Counted from the first letter of the stretch, positions 1 through 8,264 are shown. The stretch: DNA of 64,000 nt from Micromonospora matsumotoense (GCF_900091525.1 NZ_FMCU01000015.1:1-64000), one strand, 5' to 3'. Notes: generated by a model not told the origin, from the letters alone. A program made the numbers and translations.

Positions 1-635
1 CCCACCCGGTCGGCCATCTCATCGCTGAGGATGGTCAGCCAGCCGTAGTTCCGCAGCACGACGCCCGCCTCCTCGACACCGACCGCGTAACGGCTGAGAG
101 CCTGCTCGAGCGGCGTCACCATCGGGTTCCACTGCTCGGCGAACGCGACAGCCACCGGCGCCGAGACCTCCGCCACCTCCCGGACCGCGGCCAGCAGCCG
201 CCGCGAATCGGCGGCCTCCGCATCACCGATCGAACTGGCCAGCTCTACGAAACCCCCGTACCGCGTCATCGCCACACTGAGAACCGGACCCGCCGCCCAG
301 TATGTGGACGCTTCCCACGAACCCTGGTCAGGCAGGCTCTCCACCCGGCCAAGCAATTCCTCCCACGCGACGGCGGAATAGACGACATCCCACTCCCACG
401 ACTCACCCTGGTAGCCGTCGGGCGGATCGACAACCGTACCGACCTGCGCCTTGATCTCTTCGGGCCGCTCGGCCACGAAGACCAGCCGGTCCTGCGGCGT
501 GGACCGCACCACCTCACCGAACTCCCCCACCAGACGGTCCGAGCACACCTCAAACCATCGCCGGGTCGCCCGACCGGCCCGCTCACGATCCGGCTCGACC
601 GGAATCGTGAGCGAGACACCACACCGCTTCTTCAC
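1..635 (-). CDS. Hypothetical protein, C-terminus beyond window edge
   Basis: A continuous minus-strand frame runs from a GTG at 635 to the left edge, so the C-terminus is missing. The start is chosen because GGAAG lies about 7 bases upstream of the GTG and the frame gives sensible protein: an N-terminal beta-rich stretch (MKKRCGVSLTIPVEPD), then an acidic region and a helical region rich in Ala and Val. I do not recognise the family; size and style resemble small immunity-type proteins of actinomycetes, but no diagnostic motif is visible. Its first 50 or so codons and leader are duplicated at 6957-7165, so the locus has been rearranged. The other long reading frame here (266-622, same strand) is Arg/Ser-rich and is a shadow. 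Confidence 0.6.
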   Translation of the reverse strand, partial: MKKRCGVSLTIPVEPDRERAGRATRRWFEVCSDRLVGEFGEVVRSTPQDRLVFVAERPEEIKAQVGTVVDPPDGYQGESWEWDVVYSAVAWEELLGRVESLPDQGSWEASTYWAAGPVLSVAMTRYGGFVELASSIGDAEAADSRRLLAAVREVAEVSAPVAVAFAEQWNPMVTPLEQALSRYAVGVEEAGVVLRNYGWLTILSDEMADRV

Positions 636-692
636 CCGTGCACTTCCGTCTCGGTCGACGCGGTCAACGATCAGCCTGCAAGACCATACTGC
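484..692. repeat. 209-bp direct repeat, copy 1
   Basis: Bases 484-692 match 6957-7165 over 209 bp with three mismatches that I can count. The repeat covers the leader and first ~50 codons of the gene ending at 1. Both copies lie in the same orientation, and the 6.3 kb between them holds the IS3 element and several gene remnants. Homology stops abruptly on both sides of each copy. Confidence 0.9.
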
Positions 693-819
693 GGGACACC
701 GTGCCGGAAGGTGGGAGGCCGTTCTCCCCTGGCTCGGCCACGCGGGAACGCCATAGGCCCAGGGAAGACTCCACCCGGGCACAATCGGGTCATAACAGGG
801 TGTGTCGATCATCGGCGGC

Positions 820-1066
820 TCAGCCCTCCCCGGCGTCGGCCTGCGCCTGCCCGGCCTGCTCGACCAACGCGTTGGCCAGGTCCCGCAGCCCAGCCACAAC
901 GTTCCAGTCCGGCCGGACGGCCGGGTCCAAGCCGCGGGCCTTGGCGTCCTCTCGGATCCGGTCGACGTAGCCAGTCGTGGACGTCGCATTCCAAGAAGGA
1001 CATGAGCATCAGCAGGCGATCCGCTCGATCCGTGACCAGGGTGGCTCGGCGGTGGATCCGAACTAG
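820..1066 (-). pseudogene. Degenerate ORF remnant, unrecognised
   Basis: Two adjacent minus-strand frames each look protein-coding for part of their length. The first, to about 990, reads ..RADRLLMLMSFLECDVHDW. The second, from about 985 to the TGA at 820, reads ..GYVDRIREDAKARGLD.. and ends in a helical NALVEQAGQAQADAGEG tail. Codon bias is good in both but they are out of frame with each other, so this looks like the frameshifted 3' end of a gene. The rest of 693-1168 contains nothing I can support. Family not recognised. Confidence 0.35.
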
Positions 1067-1168
1067 GCATCACCCGCGCCGAGCGTTTGGGTAGCCGAGG
1101 CTCACGTCCGATGGCGCCACCCCTACCGCGCGCAGGACGACGGGGTCCTAGGCTACCCAGCGTACTGA

Positions 1169-1717
1169 TCATGGCCGTTCCGGCGCTGCTTGACCTCCCG
1201 ATGCGCCGCGCTGGCGGTCGCGGTGGGCTCGTTTTCGGCAGCGGTCGGAGCAGTACTGCCGGAAGCGGCCGGTGTGGGAGACGGGCATGAGGCAGGGACA
1301 GTTGGCGCACGGACGGCTCGCCTGGTACTCGTCGGGCGAAGTCCAGCCGTGCATGTCGCACCTGATCAGGGCCGGTTGCTCGTAGGGACCTACGATATGC
1401 TCCCGCACCGACTGCGACAGGGGGATGCCCATCTCGGCGTCGTCACGGAGCAGTCGAGAGCGTATGGGTTCTCGCATTTTCTGTAGCGCTCTCAGCTCGA
1501 TCATGCGGACCGCGCCGGCTGTAATGCCGTAGTAGGGAGCGATCTCCTCATAGGAGCAGACGCGACCGTATAACCCGAACCGCATCCGCAAGACGCCGGC
1601 TTCCCGCTCGGACAGCGTTTGGAATAGAACGCGCATATGTTCGAGGAGTTCGGGGGCGATGGCTGCGGCTTCAGTCGGGCTGTAGGATCCGCCGCTACCG
1701 ACGCGCCGGCGGGTCAT
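1169..1717 (-). CDS. Sigma region 4-like HTH protein with C-terminal zinc-binding motif
   Basis: This 182-aa protein has a helix-turn-helix resembling region 4 of primary sigma factors: about residues 36-80 read TLSEREAGVLRMRFGLYG, then YEEIAPYYGITAGAVRMIE and ALQKMREP. No region 2 is present, so it cannot be a conventional sigma factor; a DNA-binding accessory regulator is more likely. The C-terminal third has paired cysteines (CDMH, CANCPC, then YCSDRCRKRAHR), the pattern of a small zinc-binding module. The ATG at 1717 overlaps the upstream stop as ATGA, so it is the second gene of a two-gene operon with a small membrane protein. The HTH is seen; the function is inferred. Confidence 0.65.
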   Translation of the reverse strand: MTRRRVGSGGSYSPTEAAAIAPELLEHMRVLFQTLSEREAGVLRMRFGLYGRVCSYEEIAPYYGITAGAVRMIELRALQKMREPIRSRLLRDDAEMGIPLSQSVREHIVGPYEQPALIRCDMHGWTSPDEYQASRPCANCPCLMPVSHTGRFRQYCSDRCRKRAHRDRQRGASGGQAAPERP

Positions 1718-1992
1718 GTTGCGTCCTGTGCGGTGGCATCGTCCGCCTGTGCCGTAGTAGGTGCGGCGGCCGCAGGGGTGGGACTGGGGGTAGTCGGCGG
1801 TGTCGTGCGGCGTCCCGGCGGTGCGATCCGGATCCGCTCCACCAGTTTGGTGAAGGCGTTGACGAATGTGGTGGTCACGGCGGGCACGTCCTCAGGACGC
1901 GCTAGGAACAGGGCGGTGATGCTGACCGCGGCGAGCACTATGGCCGCCAGCAACAGCGGGGAGATCACGATGAACAACCACATGGACGACAA
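1714..1992 (-). CDS. Small single-span membrane protein
   Basis: A 92-aa protein with one hydrophobic helix near the N-terminus (MWLFIVISPLLLAAIVLA), a short amphipathic middle and a Pro/Thr/Ala-rich tail. I place the start at a TTG at 1992 because AGGAG lies about 8 bases upstream. The longer reading from an ATG at 2037 would begin inside a strong GC hairpin and is unlikely. It overlaps the downstream sigma-like gene by four bases (ATGA), so the two are probably cotranscribed. A membrane partner of the regulator is conceivable, but no family is recognised. Confidence 0.5.
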   Translation of the reverse strand: MSSMWLFIVISPLLLAAIVLAAVSITALFLARPEDVPAVTTTFVNAFTKLVERIRIAPPGRRTTPPTTPSPTPAAAAPTTAQADDATAQDAT

Positions 1993-2022
1993 TGCCAGGG
2001 CTCCTGTCTCAGGGGAAGCAAA

Positions 2023-2052
2023 CCCCCCGGTCGCCACATGGCGACCGGGGGG
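2023..2052 (-). terminator. GC-rich hairpin, second of a tandem pair
   Basis: Perfect inverted repeat with 14-bp arms (CCCCCCGGTCGCCA and its complement) around a 2-base loop. On the minus strand it is followed by TTTGCTT. It lies directly downstream, in minus-strand terms, of the T-run hairpin at 2063-2093. Confidence 0.55.
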
Positions 2053-2062
2053 TCAGGGCAGC

Positions 2063-2093
2063 AAAAAGCCCTCAGCTGTCTGTCGCTGAGGGC
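2063..2093 (-). terminator. Rho-independent terminator
   Basis: GCCCTCAGC and its exact complement GCTGAGGGC are separated by 8 bases. Read on the minus strand, the stem is followed directly by TTTTT. It would end transcription coming from the permease remnant and the genes at 2976-4223, and insulate the operon starting at 1992. Confidence 0.75.
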
Positions 2094-2244
2094 GTCATCC
2101 GGACACACTGGTGCCTGGACAGGGCCATCATAGACTAAAACTGTTCCTCCGTGCGTGCCGTTCCAAGGCAGGCCGCCACATAGCTCCTGTAACCACGGAA
2201 GCGTTGCGAGTGTCGATCTCCGTGGCGAGCTGCGGTGAACCAGC

Positions 2245-2976
2245 TCATTCGCGGGACCTGCGGCAACGCAGCGGTCTAGTGACACACCACACCACCAGGC
2301 TCATACCCGTTGCCCGACTAAAGCCCCGGATTCGCCGACCCATATCGAGCGAAGCTCTGGAACTGCGCAGGCGTGTGTTTCGTTTCGTGACGACGCGGCA
2401 TACCTGTACAAGATCGACCGGCGCAGGGTTCGTCGGGTTATCGGCCCGTCCTTCGCTGCTGGTTCTGAGCAGGGTGCCGGCATAGACGACTGCGGTGAGC
2501 AGTACGACGGCGGCCGCGGTGAGGCCGACCTGGGTGAGCAGGATCTGCCCGAGTCGGCCGGTGGTGACCCCGGTGATCTCGATGGCGGCATGGACGGCAC
2601 CTGCGGTCGCTGCCATTGCCAGTGCCGCCGAGATGACCAGCGGGAGGGCCACTTCTGCCAGGTCGGCTGCAGCTTCGGCCCGGCGGGGCACTCCGACGAT
2701 TCGTAGGGCCGCAGTGAGGCGGCGGCGTTCGATCAGCCGGTCGACGGCGATGACGACGAGTGCGGCGAGGCACAGCAGGAGGGTGACGGCCATCAGCACG
2801 CCAATGATCACCATGACGGCCGCGCCTCCGAGACCCTGGGTGGTGCCGAGGAAGCCCTGGATGTTGGACGCGGGGGCCTGGGTGGCGAGGATCTGGCGGG
2901 CCCGTTCCAGCACGGGTTCCGGGCTGGCCGACCACCGAGCTTTGCCTTCGAACGGTGGAACGGGCAGGAGATCCAT
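2245..2976 (-). pseudogene. C-terminal fragment of an FtsX-like ABC permease
   Basis: The frame encodes three hydrophobic helices in the layout of the FtsX permease C-terminal module: about residues 50-78 (AAVMVIIGVLMAVTLLLCLA), then the cytoplasmic loop RRRLTAALRIVGVPRR, then helices at about 108-135 and 148-168. Whole permeases of this class are 400-850 aa with a large extracytoplasmic region; here only its last ~40 residues precede the first helix. The apparent ATG overlaps the stop of the upstream gene (TGATG) and is probably fortuitous. After SSEGRADNP the sequence turns Arg-rich and looks non-native. I read it as a truncated relic, not a working transporter. Confidence 0.6.
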
Positions 2977-3374
2977 CAGGTTGGTGGCGCCTCGACGGAC
3001 CCACCGTCGGTGGCTTCATCGCCTCGGTCTTCCTCGCTGAAGTGCGAGGAACGGATCGAGCCGCCATCTGCCAGCAGGATCACCCGGTAACCGTCAGCGA
3101 CGAGAGCATCAAAGATGTCCGCTCCCAGCTTCGGTTCCCGCGAAGGAAACTCCAGCTTCAGTTCGATCACGTACGGGTGACTGGCGAACGGCTCAAGATC
3201 GGCGGGATCGAACTGTACCCAGAATTTGCCCTCGGCAAGAGTGCCCACCACCGACCGACTCTCACCCGGTATCTCTCGAACGGTCGCACCCGCCACCCGA
3301 GCGACCACATCCACGAGCCGCTCGAACGACCGCAGTGGGTCGACGCAGCCCACCACGAGTTCGTAGTCCGTCAT
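2976..3374 (-). CDS. Hypothetical protein, 132 aa
   Basis: Starts at the ATG at 3374 behind a GGGAGGAG/GAGGAG tract; an in-frame start 19 codons earlier lacks this context. The product is acidic and alpha/beta in character (MTDYELVVGCVDPLRSF at the N-terminus, later YVIELKLEFPSREP and GADIFDALVADGYRVILLAD). It has no signal peptide or membrane segment. It sits between the HEPN gene and the permease fragment in the same direction. Size and composition are like small immunity or antitoxin-type proteins, but I do not recognise a family. Confidence 0.55.
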   Translation of the reverse strand: MTDYELVVGCVDPLRSFERLVDVVARVAGATVREIPGESRSVVGTLAEGKFWVQFDPADLEPFASHPYVIELKLEFPSREPKLGADIFDALVADGYRVILLADGGSIRSSHFSEEDRGDEATDGGSVEAPPT

Positions 3375-3446
3375 GACTCCTCGCTCCTCCCACGTGTCGA
3401 TCGCCGGACGATCGCGATGGTCGGCGATCATGCGAAGGAGTTGCCG

Positions 3447-4223
3447 CTACGGGGTCGCCGCCCACGGCGGCGCGGGCGGGTTTGCGCTGACCTCGGTACG
3501 GGGTGGGACCGGCCAGTCTGGGATCACGGTGGTTTCGCCGGTGAGTTCAAGGGCGGTGATCGTGGCCAAGTCCTGTACCGCCTGCACGAAGCCCTCGACC
3601 CACATCAACGTGATCGACGTCTTGCCGTCCTTGCGGTCATACAACGTCCCGGAATCGTTCGGCGCGGTCTGCGGGTCGTCGCCGTGCGCGAGCCGGTTCC
3701 GGACCGCCTTGGCATCCCGTAGGTAGTTGTCGAGGCGCTGCGCCTCGATGGTGGTCCAGAGCCAGCGCCCACCGCGACCCGGCTCGGGCTGCGCGCGAAC
3801 CCGGGCCCGCCACTGACCAGTGACGTCCGGGATGCCGAGGTGCTGGCCAAACCGCTGCCGTATCCGTTCCATCGTCGCCGGCGTGTTCTGCCGGGGGCCA
3901 CCGTGCGCGCCGATCAACTGGTTGAAGAACATCTCGAACGGCCCGTACGTCAGAAGGAACGCCCCGTACCTCATGCTCCGGTACCGGGAGTTTCGCCTCG
4001 CCTCGTCCATGTTGTCGCGATGGATGGTGATCAAATCCACCGGCGTAACCAACCGCACCGCCAAGACGCCCAACGCTTCCTCAACCGCTGCAACATTCAC
4101 CACGAACGTGAGGGTACTGACCGACCACCGAAGCTGACCAACCCCTTGAACAAGACCCGACTCCGACGGCCTCGGGTCGGCACCCACCCTGTAGCTGCCA
4201 CCAGGGAATGCCCGTTCAGACAT
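3447..4223 (-). CDS. HEPN-domain protein (RiboL-PSP-HEPN-like)
   Basis: A 258-aa protein starting at the ATG at 4223. Residues ~40-185 are helical and carry the HEPN signature R-x4-H as RNRLAHG (Arg175, His180) within AKAVRNRLAHGDDP. In HEPN ribonucleases this motif forms the metal-independent RNase site, so RNA cleavage or a toxin/defence role is plausible but untested. The tail is Pro-rich. The gene is divergent from the DUF6308-like gene at 4346, with about 120 bases between starts. A second, broken copy lies at 30298-30745 with one frameshift and His changed to Tyr, so the intact copy here is presumably the functional one. Confidence 0.7.
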   Translation of the reverse strand: MSERAFPGGSYRVGADPRPSESGLVQGVGQLRWSVSTLTFVVNVAAVEEALGVLAVRLVTPVDLITIHRDNMDEARRNSRYRSMRYGAFLLTYGPFEMFFNQLIGAHGGPRQNTPATMERIRQRFGQHLGIPDVTGQWRARVRAQPEPGRGGRWLWTTIEAQRLDNYLRDAKAVRNRLAHGDDPQTAPNDSGTLYDRKDGKTSITLMWVEGFVQAVQDLATITALELTGETTVIPDWPVPPRTEVSANPPAPPWAATP

Positions 4224-4345
4224 CACTCTTCGGCGCAGTAGATCTGGGGCTGGAGTGACGACCGGCCAACTGTGTCTACCCTCGACAGCTCTTTGCGGCA
4301 AGCTCGCCCGTCGATCTTTAGGGGACCAGCCCGTACGGTGTCGCT

Positions 4346-5245
4346 GTGAATACTGACCTTCCCGAGATGGTCATCAACCCGGCAGCGGCAGGATTCGACG
4401 GTGACGTACTGGCTCCGGTGCCCGTGACGGATGCGGCCCGACGAGTGCTCGCCTTCTGCACTGAGCCACGCAGCGGATGGGTCACCTACCATCTCGCCGC
4501 CCGCAGCACCCGTGCCTCCGGCCTGTTCGATCAGGTCACCACCTGGTCGCTGCTCTACGCCAACGCGCTCGCCGGCCGAGTGGACATCGAAGACGTGGCC
4601 GGATTCTCCCGGGAACGCCGACGCGACTTCGCCGCCCGACTCGCCGCCGTACCGGAAGACACCGACCTGCACACCGTGGACGACGACGGCATAGCCACGG
4701 TCGTCAACCTGTGCTACTTCGGGTACCACGGTGTCTGGGGACCCAAGACAACCAAGATGGCCGCCCTGTACCGACCCCACGCAGTCCCAGTGCTCGACGG
4801 ACACGTCGCGGAAGTGTTCGGATTCAACCGCGAGGGCTTCTCGAACAAGGCGCGCCAGCACGGCCTGGACCGCTACGAACGCATCGACAAGGTCGTTCGG
4901 GCCTTGGCGATCTGGATTCGCATCCACCGCGCCGAAATCGCGGCCCTGCGGGATGCGGTGACACCGACCGTTCCCGAACTCCACAACCTACCCGACCTTC
5001 AGTTGATCGACATCGTCTTATGGACGTCGCAGGACGACAAGCCAACACACCGGCGGCCCGGCCAAGGCGAACGATGGATCAACCGGCCAGTCGGCCAACA
5101 TGTCACAGCAGAGGAGTTGCAGCCTGAACCGATCCCGCAGCCAAGTAGTCACTCGCTTGCGGGATCGAGCGGCACGGTGCTCTCGGCTGCAGGAGGCGAA
5201 GGACGCCTTGACCAGGGCGTCACCGGTGGCGAAGACGGCGTGTAG
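4346..5245 (+). CDS. DUF6308-like protein
   Basis: GTG start at 4346; 299 aa as read. The body (residues ~15-225) is helical and soluble with conserved-looking aromatic patches (WVTYHLAARSTRAS, YFGYHGVWGPKTTKMAALYR, VLDGHVAEVFGFN), which I associate from memory with the actinobacterial family DUF6308. The function of that family is unknown. The last ~60 residues are low-complexity and lie antisense to a degenerate fragment (5152-5309) beside the IS3 insertion, so the native C-terminus probably lies near residue 240. It is divergent from the HEPN gene at 4223. Confidence 0.55.
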   Translation: MNTDLPEMVINPAAAGFDGDVLAPVPVTDAARRVLAFCTEPRSGWVTYHLAARSTRASGLFDQVTTWSLLYANALAGRVDIEDVAGFSRERRRDFAARLAAVPEDTDLHTVDDDGIATVVNLCYFGYHGVWGPKTTKMAALYRPHAVPVLDGHVAEVFGFNREGFSNKARQHGLDRYERIDKVVRALAIWIRIHRAEIAALRDAVTPTVPELHNLPDLQLIDIVLWTSQDDKPTHRRPGQGERWINRPVGQHVTAEELQPEPIPQPSSHSLAGSSGTVLSAAGGEGRLDQGVTGGEDGV

Positions 5246-5309
5246 GGCGTCGTCCGGTCGTCGAACTCGAAACGGATGATGGCTACACCGTCGACGTTGA
5301 TCGTCCAGG
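5152..5309 (-). pseudogene. Unrecognised gene scrap abutting the IS3 element
   Basis: On the minus strand the frame WTINVDGVAIIRFEFDD shifts by one base into ALHAVFATGDALVKASF. Both halves look like real beta-strand-rich protein, so this is probably the frameshifted end of a gene interrupted next to the IS3 left end. The match is too short to assign. Confidence 0.25.
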
Positions 5310-5370
5310 TGAGCCACCCCCGCTTTCATGGAGCTTCTTGACCATGGTCTGATGGCCGTGGGGGAGGAAG

Positions 5371-5688
5371 TTGTCCGTGGCAGCACCGGAGAAGTACCCC
5401 GACGAACTGCGTCAGCGCGCTGTGCGCTTGTACCGCGAGTCGGATCCGAAGCCGGTGATCCGGCGCCTGGCCGAGCAGCTCGGCGTGCATCACGAGGCGT
5501 TGCGGAACTGGATCCGTCAGGCCGAGGCTGACACGGGTGAGCGTCACGACCGGCCGACCAGCGAGATGGCGGAAGAGAACCGCCGGCTACGTAGGGAAGT
5601 CACCGAGCTGCGGCGGGCGAACGAGATCCTGAAGGCCGCGAGCGCGTATTTCGCGGCGGAGCTCGACCCGACCCGGCGACGGTCATGA
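5371..5688 (+). CDS. IS3-family transposase OrfA
   Basis: 105-aa protein from a TTG start, with the N-terminal HTH typical of IS3 OrfA (DELRQRAVRLYRESD, then RRLAEQLGVHHEALRNWIRQ) followed by a leucine-zipper-like coiled coil (EENRRLRREVTELRRANEIL). It binds the element ends and multimerises with OrfB. Its stop overlaps the OrfB start by four bases (ATGA), so OrfB may be made by coupling as well as by frameshifting. Confidence 0.85.
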   Translation: MSVAAPEKYPDELRQRAVRLYRESDPKPVIRRLAEQLGVHHEALRNWIRQAEADTGERHDRPTSEMAEENRRLRREVTELRRANEILKAASAYFAAELDPTRRRS

Positions 5689-6611
5689 GGTTCATCCATG
5701 AACATCGTGACCAGTTCGCGGTCGCGCTCCTGCTACGGGTCCTGAACATCGGCGCGTCGACCTACTACGCGTGGATGAAGCAGGCCGAGCAGCCCTGCGA
5801 CCGGGACGTGGTCGACCTGGGTCTGATCTCCAACATCCACGAGATCTGGGAGACCTCCGGGCGCACCTACGGCGCGGACCGGGTCCACCGGCAGCTGCGC
5901 CGCGACGGCATCTACGTGGGCCGCAAACGCGTCGAGCGGCTGATGACCGGCCAGGGTTGGCAGGGGGCGTTCCTGCGTCGAGGCTGGCGCGCCGGCTCCA
6001 CGAAGCAGGATCCTCGGCACACGCCGGCGCCGGACCTGGTCGGGCGGCAGTTCACCGCCGACGGGCCGAACCGGCTCTGGGTCGCCGACGCCACCCGCAT
6101 CCCCTGCGGTGAAGGCGTGTTCTGGCTCGCCGCGGTCCGCGACGTGTTCTCCCGCCGGATCGTCGGATGGAAGACCTCCGACCGCTGCGACACCGACCTG
6201 ATCCTCGCCGCCCTCGAATACGGCATCTGGTCCCGCGACGTCCGCGACGGCCAGTTGATCCACCACTCGGACAGGGGGTCGAACTATACGTCCTTCCGCT
6301 TCGCGGAACGCTTGCAGGACAACGGGATCCTGCCGTCGATGGGCTCCGTCGGCGACTCGTACGACAACGCGCTGATGGAGAACTTCTGGTCAACCCTGAA
6401 GATCGAACTCGTCTACCGCACCTCATGGCGGACCCGCGACGAGGCCGAGAACGCGATCTTCACCTACATCGACGGCTGGTACAACACCCGCCGCATCCAA
6501 CGCGAACTGGGCTACCTCAGCCCGAACGAGTACGAGGCCGCCTGGCATAGCCGCCAGACCGCACCAGCCGAACCACCTATCGCCACCCCTGCACCAGCCG
6601 GCAGCAGGTAA
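5685..6611 (+). CDS. IS3-family transposase OrfB (DDE integrase core)
   Basis: 308 aa. The N-terminal ~100 residues form the HTH_21-like region (SGRTYGADRVHRQLRRDG). The rve integrase core follows with all three acidic catalytic residues in context: Asp in WVADATRI, Asp in HHSDRGSNYTS, and Glu in NALMENFWSTLKIE. The C-terminus RELGYLSPNEYEAAW is the family's usual ending. Length is normal and no disruption is visible. Confidence 0.9.
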   Translation: MRFIHEHRDQFAVALLLRVLNIGASTYYAWMKQAEQPCDRDVVDLGLISNIHEIWETSGRTYGADRVHRQLRRDGIYVGRKRVERLMTGQGWQGAFLRRGWRAGSTKQDPRHTPAPDLVGRQFTADGPNRLWVADATRIPCGEGVFWLAAVRDVFSRRIVGWKTSDRCDTDLILAALEYGIWSRDVRDGQLIHHSDRGSNYTSFRFAERLQDNGILPSMGSVGDSYDNALMENFWSTLKIELVYRTSWRTRDEAENAIFTYIDGWYNTRRIQRELGYLSPNEYEAAWHSRQTAPAEPPIATPAPAGSR

Positions 6612-6641
6612 CCACCGCTCCATCAAAGCGGGGGGAACTCA

Positions 6642-6874
6642 AGGCAGGCCATCCCCATCTCGTTGAACCGGTGGATGAGCTGTCGGATCGTGTCCTCGTC
6701 GGCTTGGACGAGGCGGGCGATCGCTGGCACCGTGTTCCCGCCGGCCGAGGCGAGCACGACCATCGCCCGCCGTAACCGGATCGGCGAGCCGGTACCTCTA
6801 CGAGTGATCCTCAGCAGCTGCTGACCTTCCTGGTCACTGAGCCGCCGAACGCGAACGAGTTCTGCCACCGCCAC
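6642..6874 (-). pseudogene. IS630-family transposase, 5' fragment only
   Basis: From a GTG at 6874 the minus strand encodes the HTH part of an IS630 transposase (LVRVRRLSDQEGQQLLRITR, PIRLRRAMVVLASAGG, ADEDTIRQLIHRFNEMG). The frame ends after MACL at the boundary with the IS3 element. The DDE domain is absent, and the sequence beyond the IS3 element at 5309 does not continue it, so the IS630 copy was already truncated or was deleted during rearrangement. Confidence 0.75.
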
Positions 6875-6956
6875 AGCCTGACCGCCACAACGCCGCCCGG
6901 CCGACAGGCCAGACGGCGTGTCATCCAACACCGCGAACGTTCGTGGTCACGGCACT

Positions 6957-7165
6957 AGCCGGTCCTGCGGCGTGGACCGCACCACCTCACCGAACTCCCC
7001 CACCAGACGGTCCGAGCACACCTCAAACCATCGCCGGGTCGCCCGACCGGCCCGCTCACGATTCGGCTCAACCGGAATCGTGAGCGAGACACCACACCGC
7101 TTCTTCACCCGTGCACTTCCGTCTCGGTCGACCCGGTCAACGATCAGCCTGCAAGACCATACTGC
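6957..7165. repeat. 209-bp direct repeat, copy 2 (truncated gene start)
   Basis: Second copy of 484-692, three mismatches. On the minus strand it holds the GTG start and first ~50 codons of the gene at 1-635, cut off after PQDRLV. It is wedged between the IS630 fragment and the IS6 element, and is best read as a dead 5' fragment left by duplication. Confidence 0.85.
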
Positions 7166-7219
7166 CCCTGCACCCCGGCGCCCGCCCCGACTGCCGCGCC
7201 GCCGCCGGCAGCGGCCGCT

Positions 7220-8059
7220 GGGTCTGTTGCGTTGGGCGAAAGCATGATCGACTTCGGCTTGTCCGGTGTGGTCTGCTGGGCCGGTGAGGTCGCTGTCTCG
7301 TGTCCGGTCCTGGTCTCCGCCGGCGTCGGCGTTCGTCGGGTTCCGATTCCCGCCCGAGGTGGTCGTGCTGGCGGTGCGTTGGTATCTGCGGTTCAACCTC
7401 TCGTACCGGGATGTGGAGGAGTTGCTGGTCGAGCGCGGTGTCGAGGTCGATCACGTTACGGTCTACCGGTGGGTGCAGCGGTTCACCCCGCTGCTGGCAG
7501 ACGCCGCCCGGTTCTCCCGCCACTGTCCGGGTGACCGTTGGTTCGTGGACGAGACCTACGTCAGGGTCAACGGTGTCTGGCGGTGCGTGTACCGGGCGGT
7601 GGACCAGTACGGGCAGGTCATTGACGTGCTCGTCTCACCGCGTCGGGACGCTGCCGCGGCCCGACGATTCTTCCACCGGGCGCTGACCACGCTGAAGGTC
7701 ACACCCGGCGAGGTGGTCACCGACGCGAACCCTGTCTACCCGAGGGTGCTCGATGACCTGGTCCCGTCGGCGTGGCACCACGTCGGGCGGCACGCCAACA
7801 ATCCGATCGAGGCTGATCACAGCCAGCTCAAGCACCGGCTCAGACCGATGCGCGGACTACGTTCGGACCGCACCGCGCAGACGATCGTCACCGGCCATGC
7901 CTTCGTACAGAACCTCCGACGCGGACGCTACGAACTCGCCACCGACGCCCCACCCGCGACCCGAGTGGCCGCCGCGTTCACCGAACTCGCACGAGCGATC
8001 TGACCAGTGCCGACTGACGCGGCTCGGCGTGCCCACCGATCCGCCAACGCAGCAGCGCC
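7220..8059 (+). mobile_element. IS6-family insertion sequence, copy A
   Basis: About 840 bp bounded by related ends: GGGTCTGTTGCGTTGG at the left and, as complement, GGCGCTGCTGCGTTGG at the right. No 8-bp target duplication is visible. A near-identical copy in the opposite orientation lies at 47107-47946. Confidence 0.75.
7266..8003 (+). CDS. IS6-family transposase, copy A
   Basis: 245 aa from a GTG. It shows the IS6/IS26 layout: PEVVVLAVRWYLRFNLSYRD, then the DDE catalytic residues as Asp in WFVDETYV, Asp in VVTDANPVYP and Glu in NNPIEADHSQLKHR. The closing region LRRGRYELATDAPPATRVAA is shared with copy B. It differs from copy B by scattered substitutions (for example RVNGVWRCVYRAV against KVNGIWRYVYRAV), so the two copies are not a very recent duplication. 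Confidence 0.9.
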   Translation: MWSAGPVRSLSRVRSWSPPASAFVGFRFPPEVVVLAVRWYLRFNLSYRDVEELLVERGVEVDHVTVYRWVQRFTPLLADAARFSRHCPGDRWFVDETYVRVNGVWRCVYRAVDQYGQVIDVLVSPRRDAAAARRFFHRALTTLKVTPGEVVTDANPVYPRVLDDLVPSAWHHVGRHANNPIEADHSQLKHRLRPMRGLRSDRTAQTIVTGHAFVQNLRRGRYELATDAPPATRVAAAFTELARAI

Positions 8060-8264
8060 GGTGCGGGAGATCGGCTTCGGGGTCCGCGGCGGTACCGGGC
8101 CGGGCGGTCGGTTCTTCGAGGTCGAAGGCATCTCGCAGGCTCTGATCGACGAGTTCGATCTGCTGGATCACGCGAACTGCTGCGGCTCCGGTCTGGCCAC
8201 GGACTTCGCTGCTCAGCAAGCCGTCATCCCCCCTGAGCTTTACTGGAGTAGTCGCGACGGGTAG
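8060..8264 (+). pseudogene. Possible MobF-relaxase (TrwC-like) scrap
   Basis: Immediately after the IS6 right end the plus frame reads REIGFGVRGGTGPGGRFFEV then EGISQALIDEFDLLD. This resembles the part of TrwC/TraA-type relaxases where the protein states its 'FEVEGVPRELVERF' element. Only about 40 residues are convincing, and the rest runs into the IS3 remnant. If right, it is the only trace of a conjugative element here. Short match, so low confidence. Confidence 0.35.

Larger units (their letters stand above)
5310..6641 (+). mobile_element. Complete IS3-family insertion sequence
   Basis: About 1332 bp. The ends are imperfect inverted repeats of about 25 bp: left TGAGCCACCCCCGCTTT.., right (as complement) TGAGTTCCCCCCGCTTT.., both continuing to ATGGAGC. 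The element is flanked by a direct AGG at 5307-5309 and 6642-6644, consistent with the 3-bp target duplication of this family. Both transposase frames are intact, so it may be active or recently arrived. Confidence 0.85.

Noticed and set aside
1965..2285. A 106-aa minus-strand frame upstream of the small membrane protein
   Set aside because: It runs straight through two strong terminator hairpins and has no protein-like composition.
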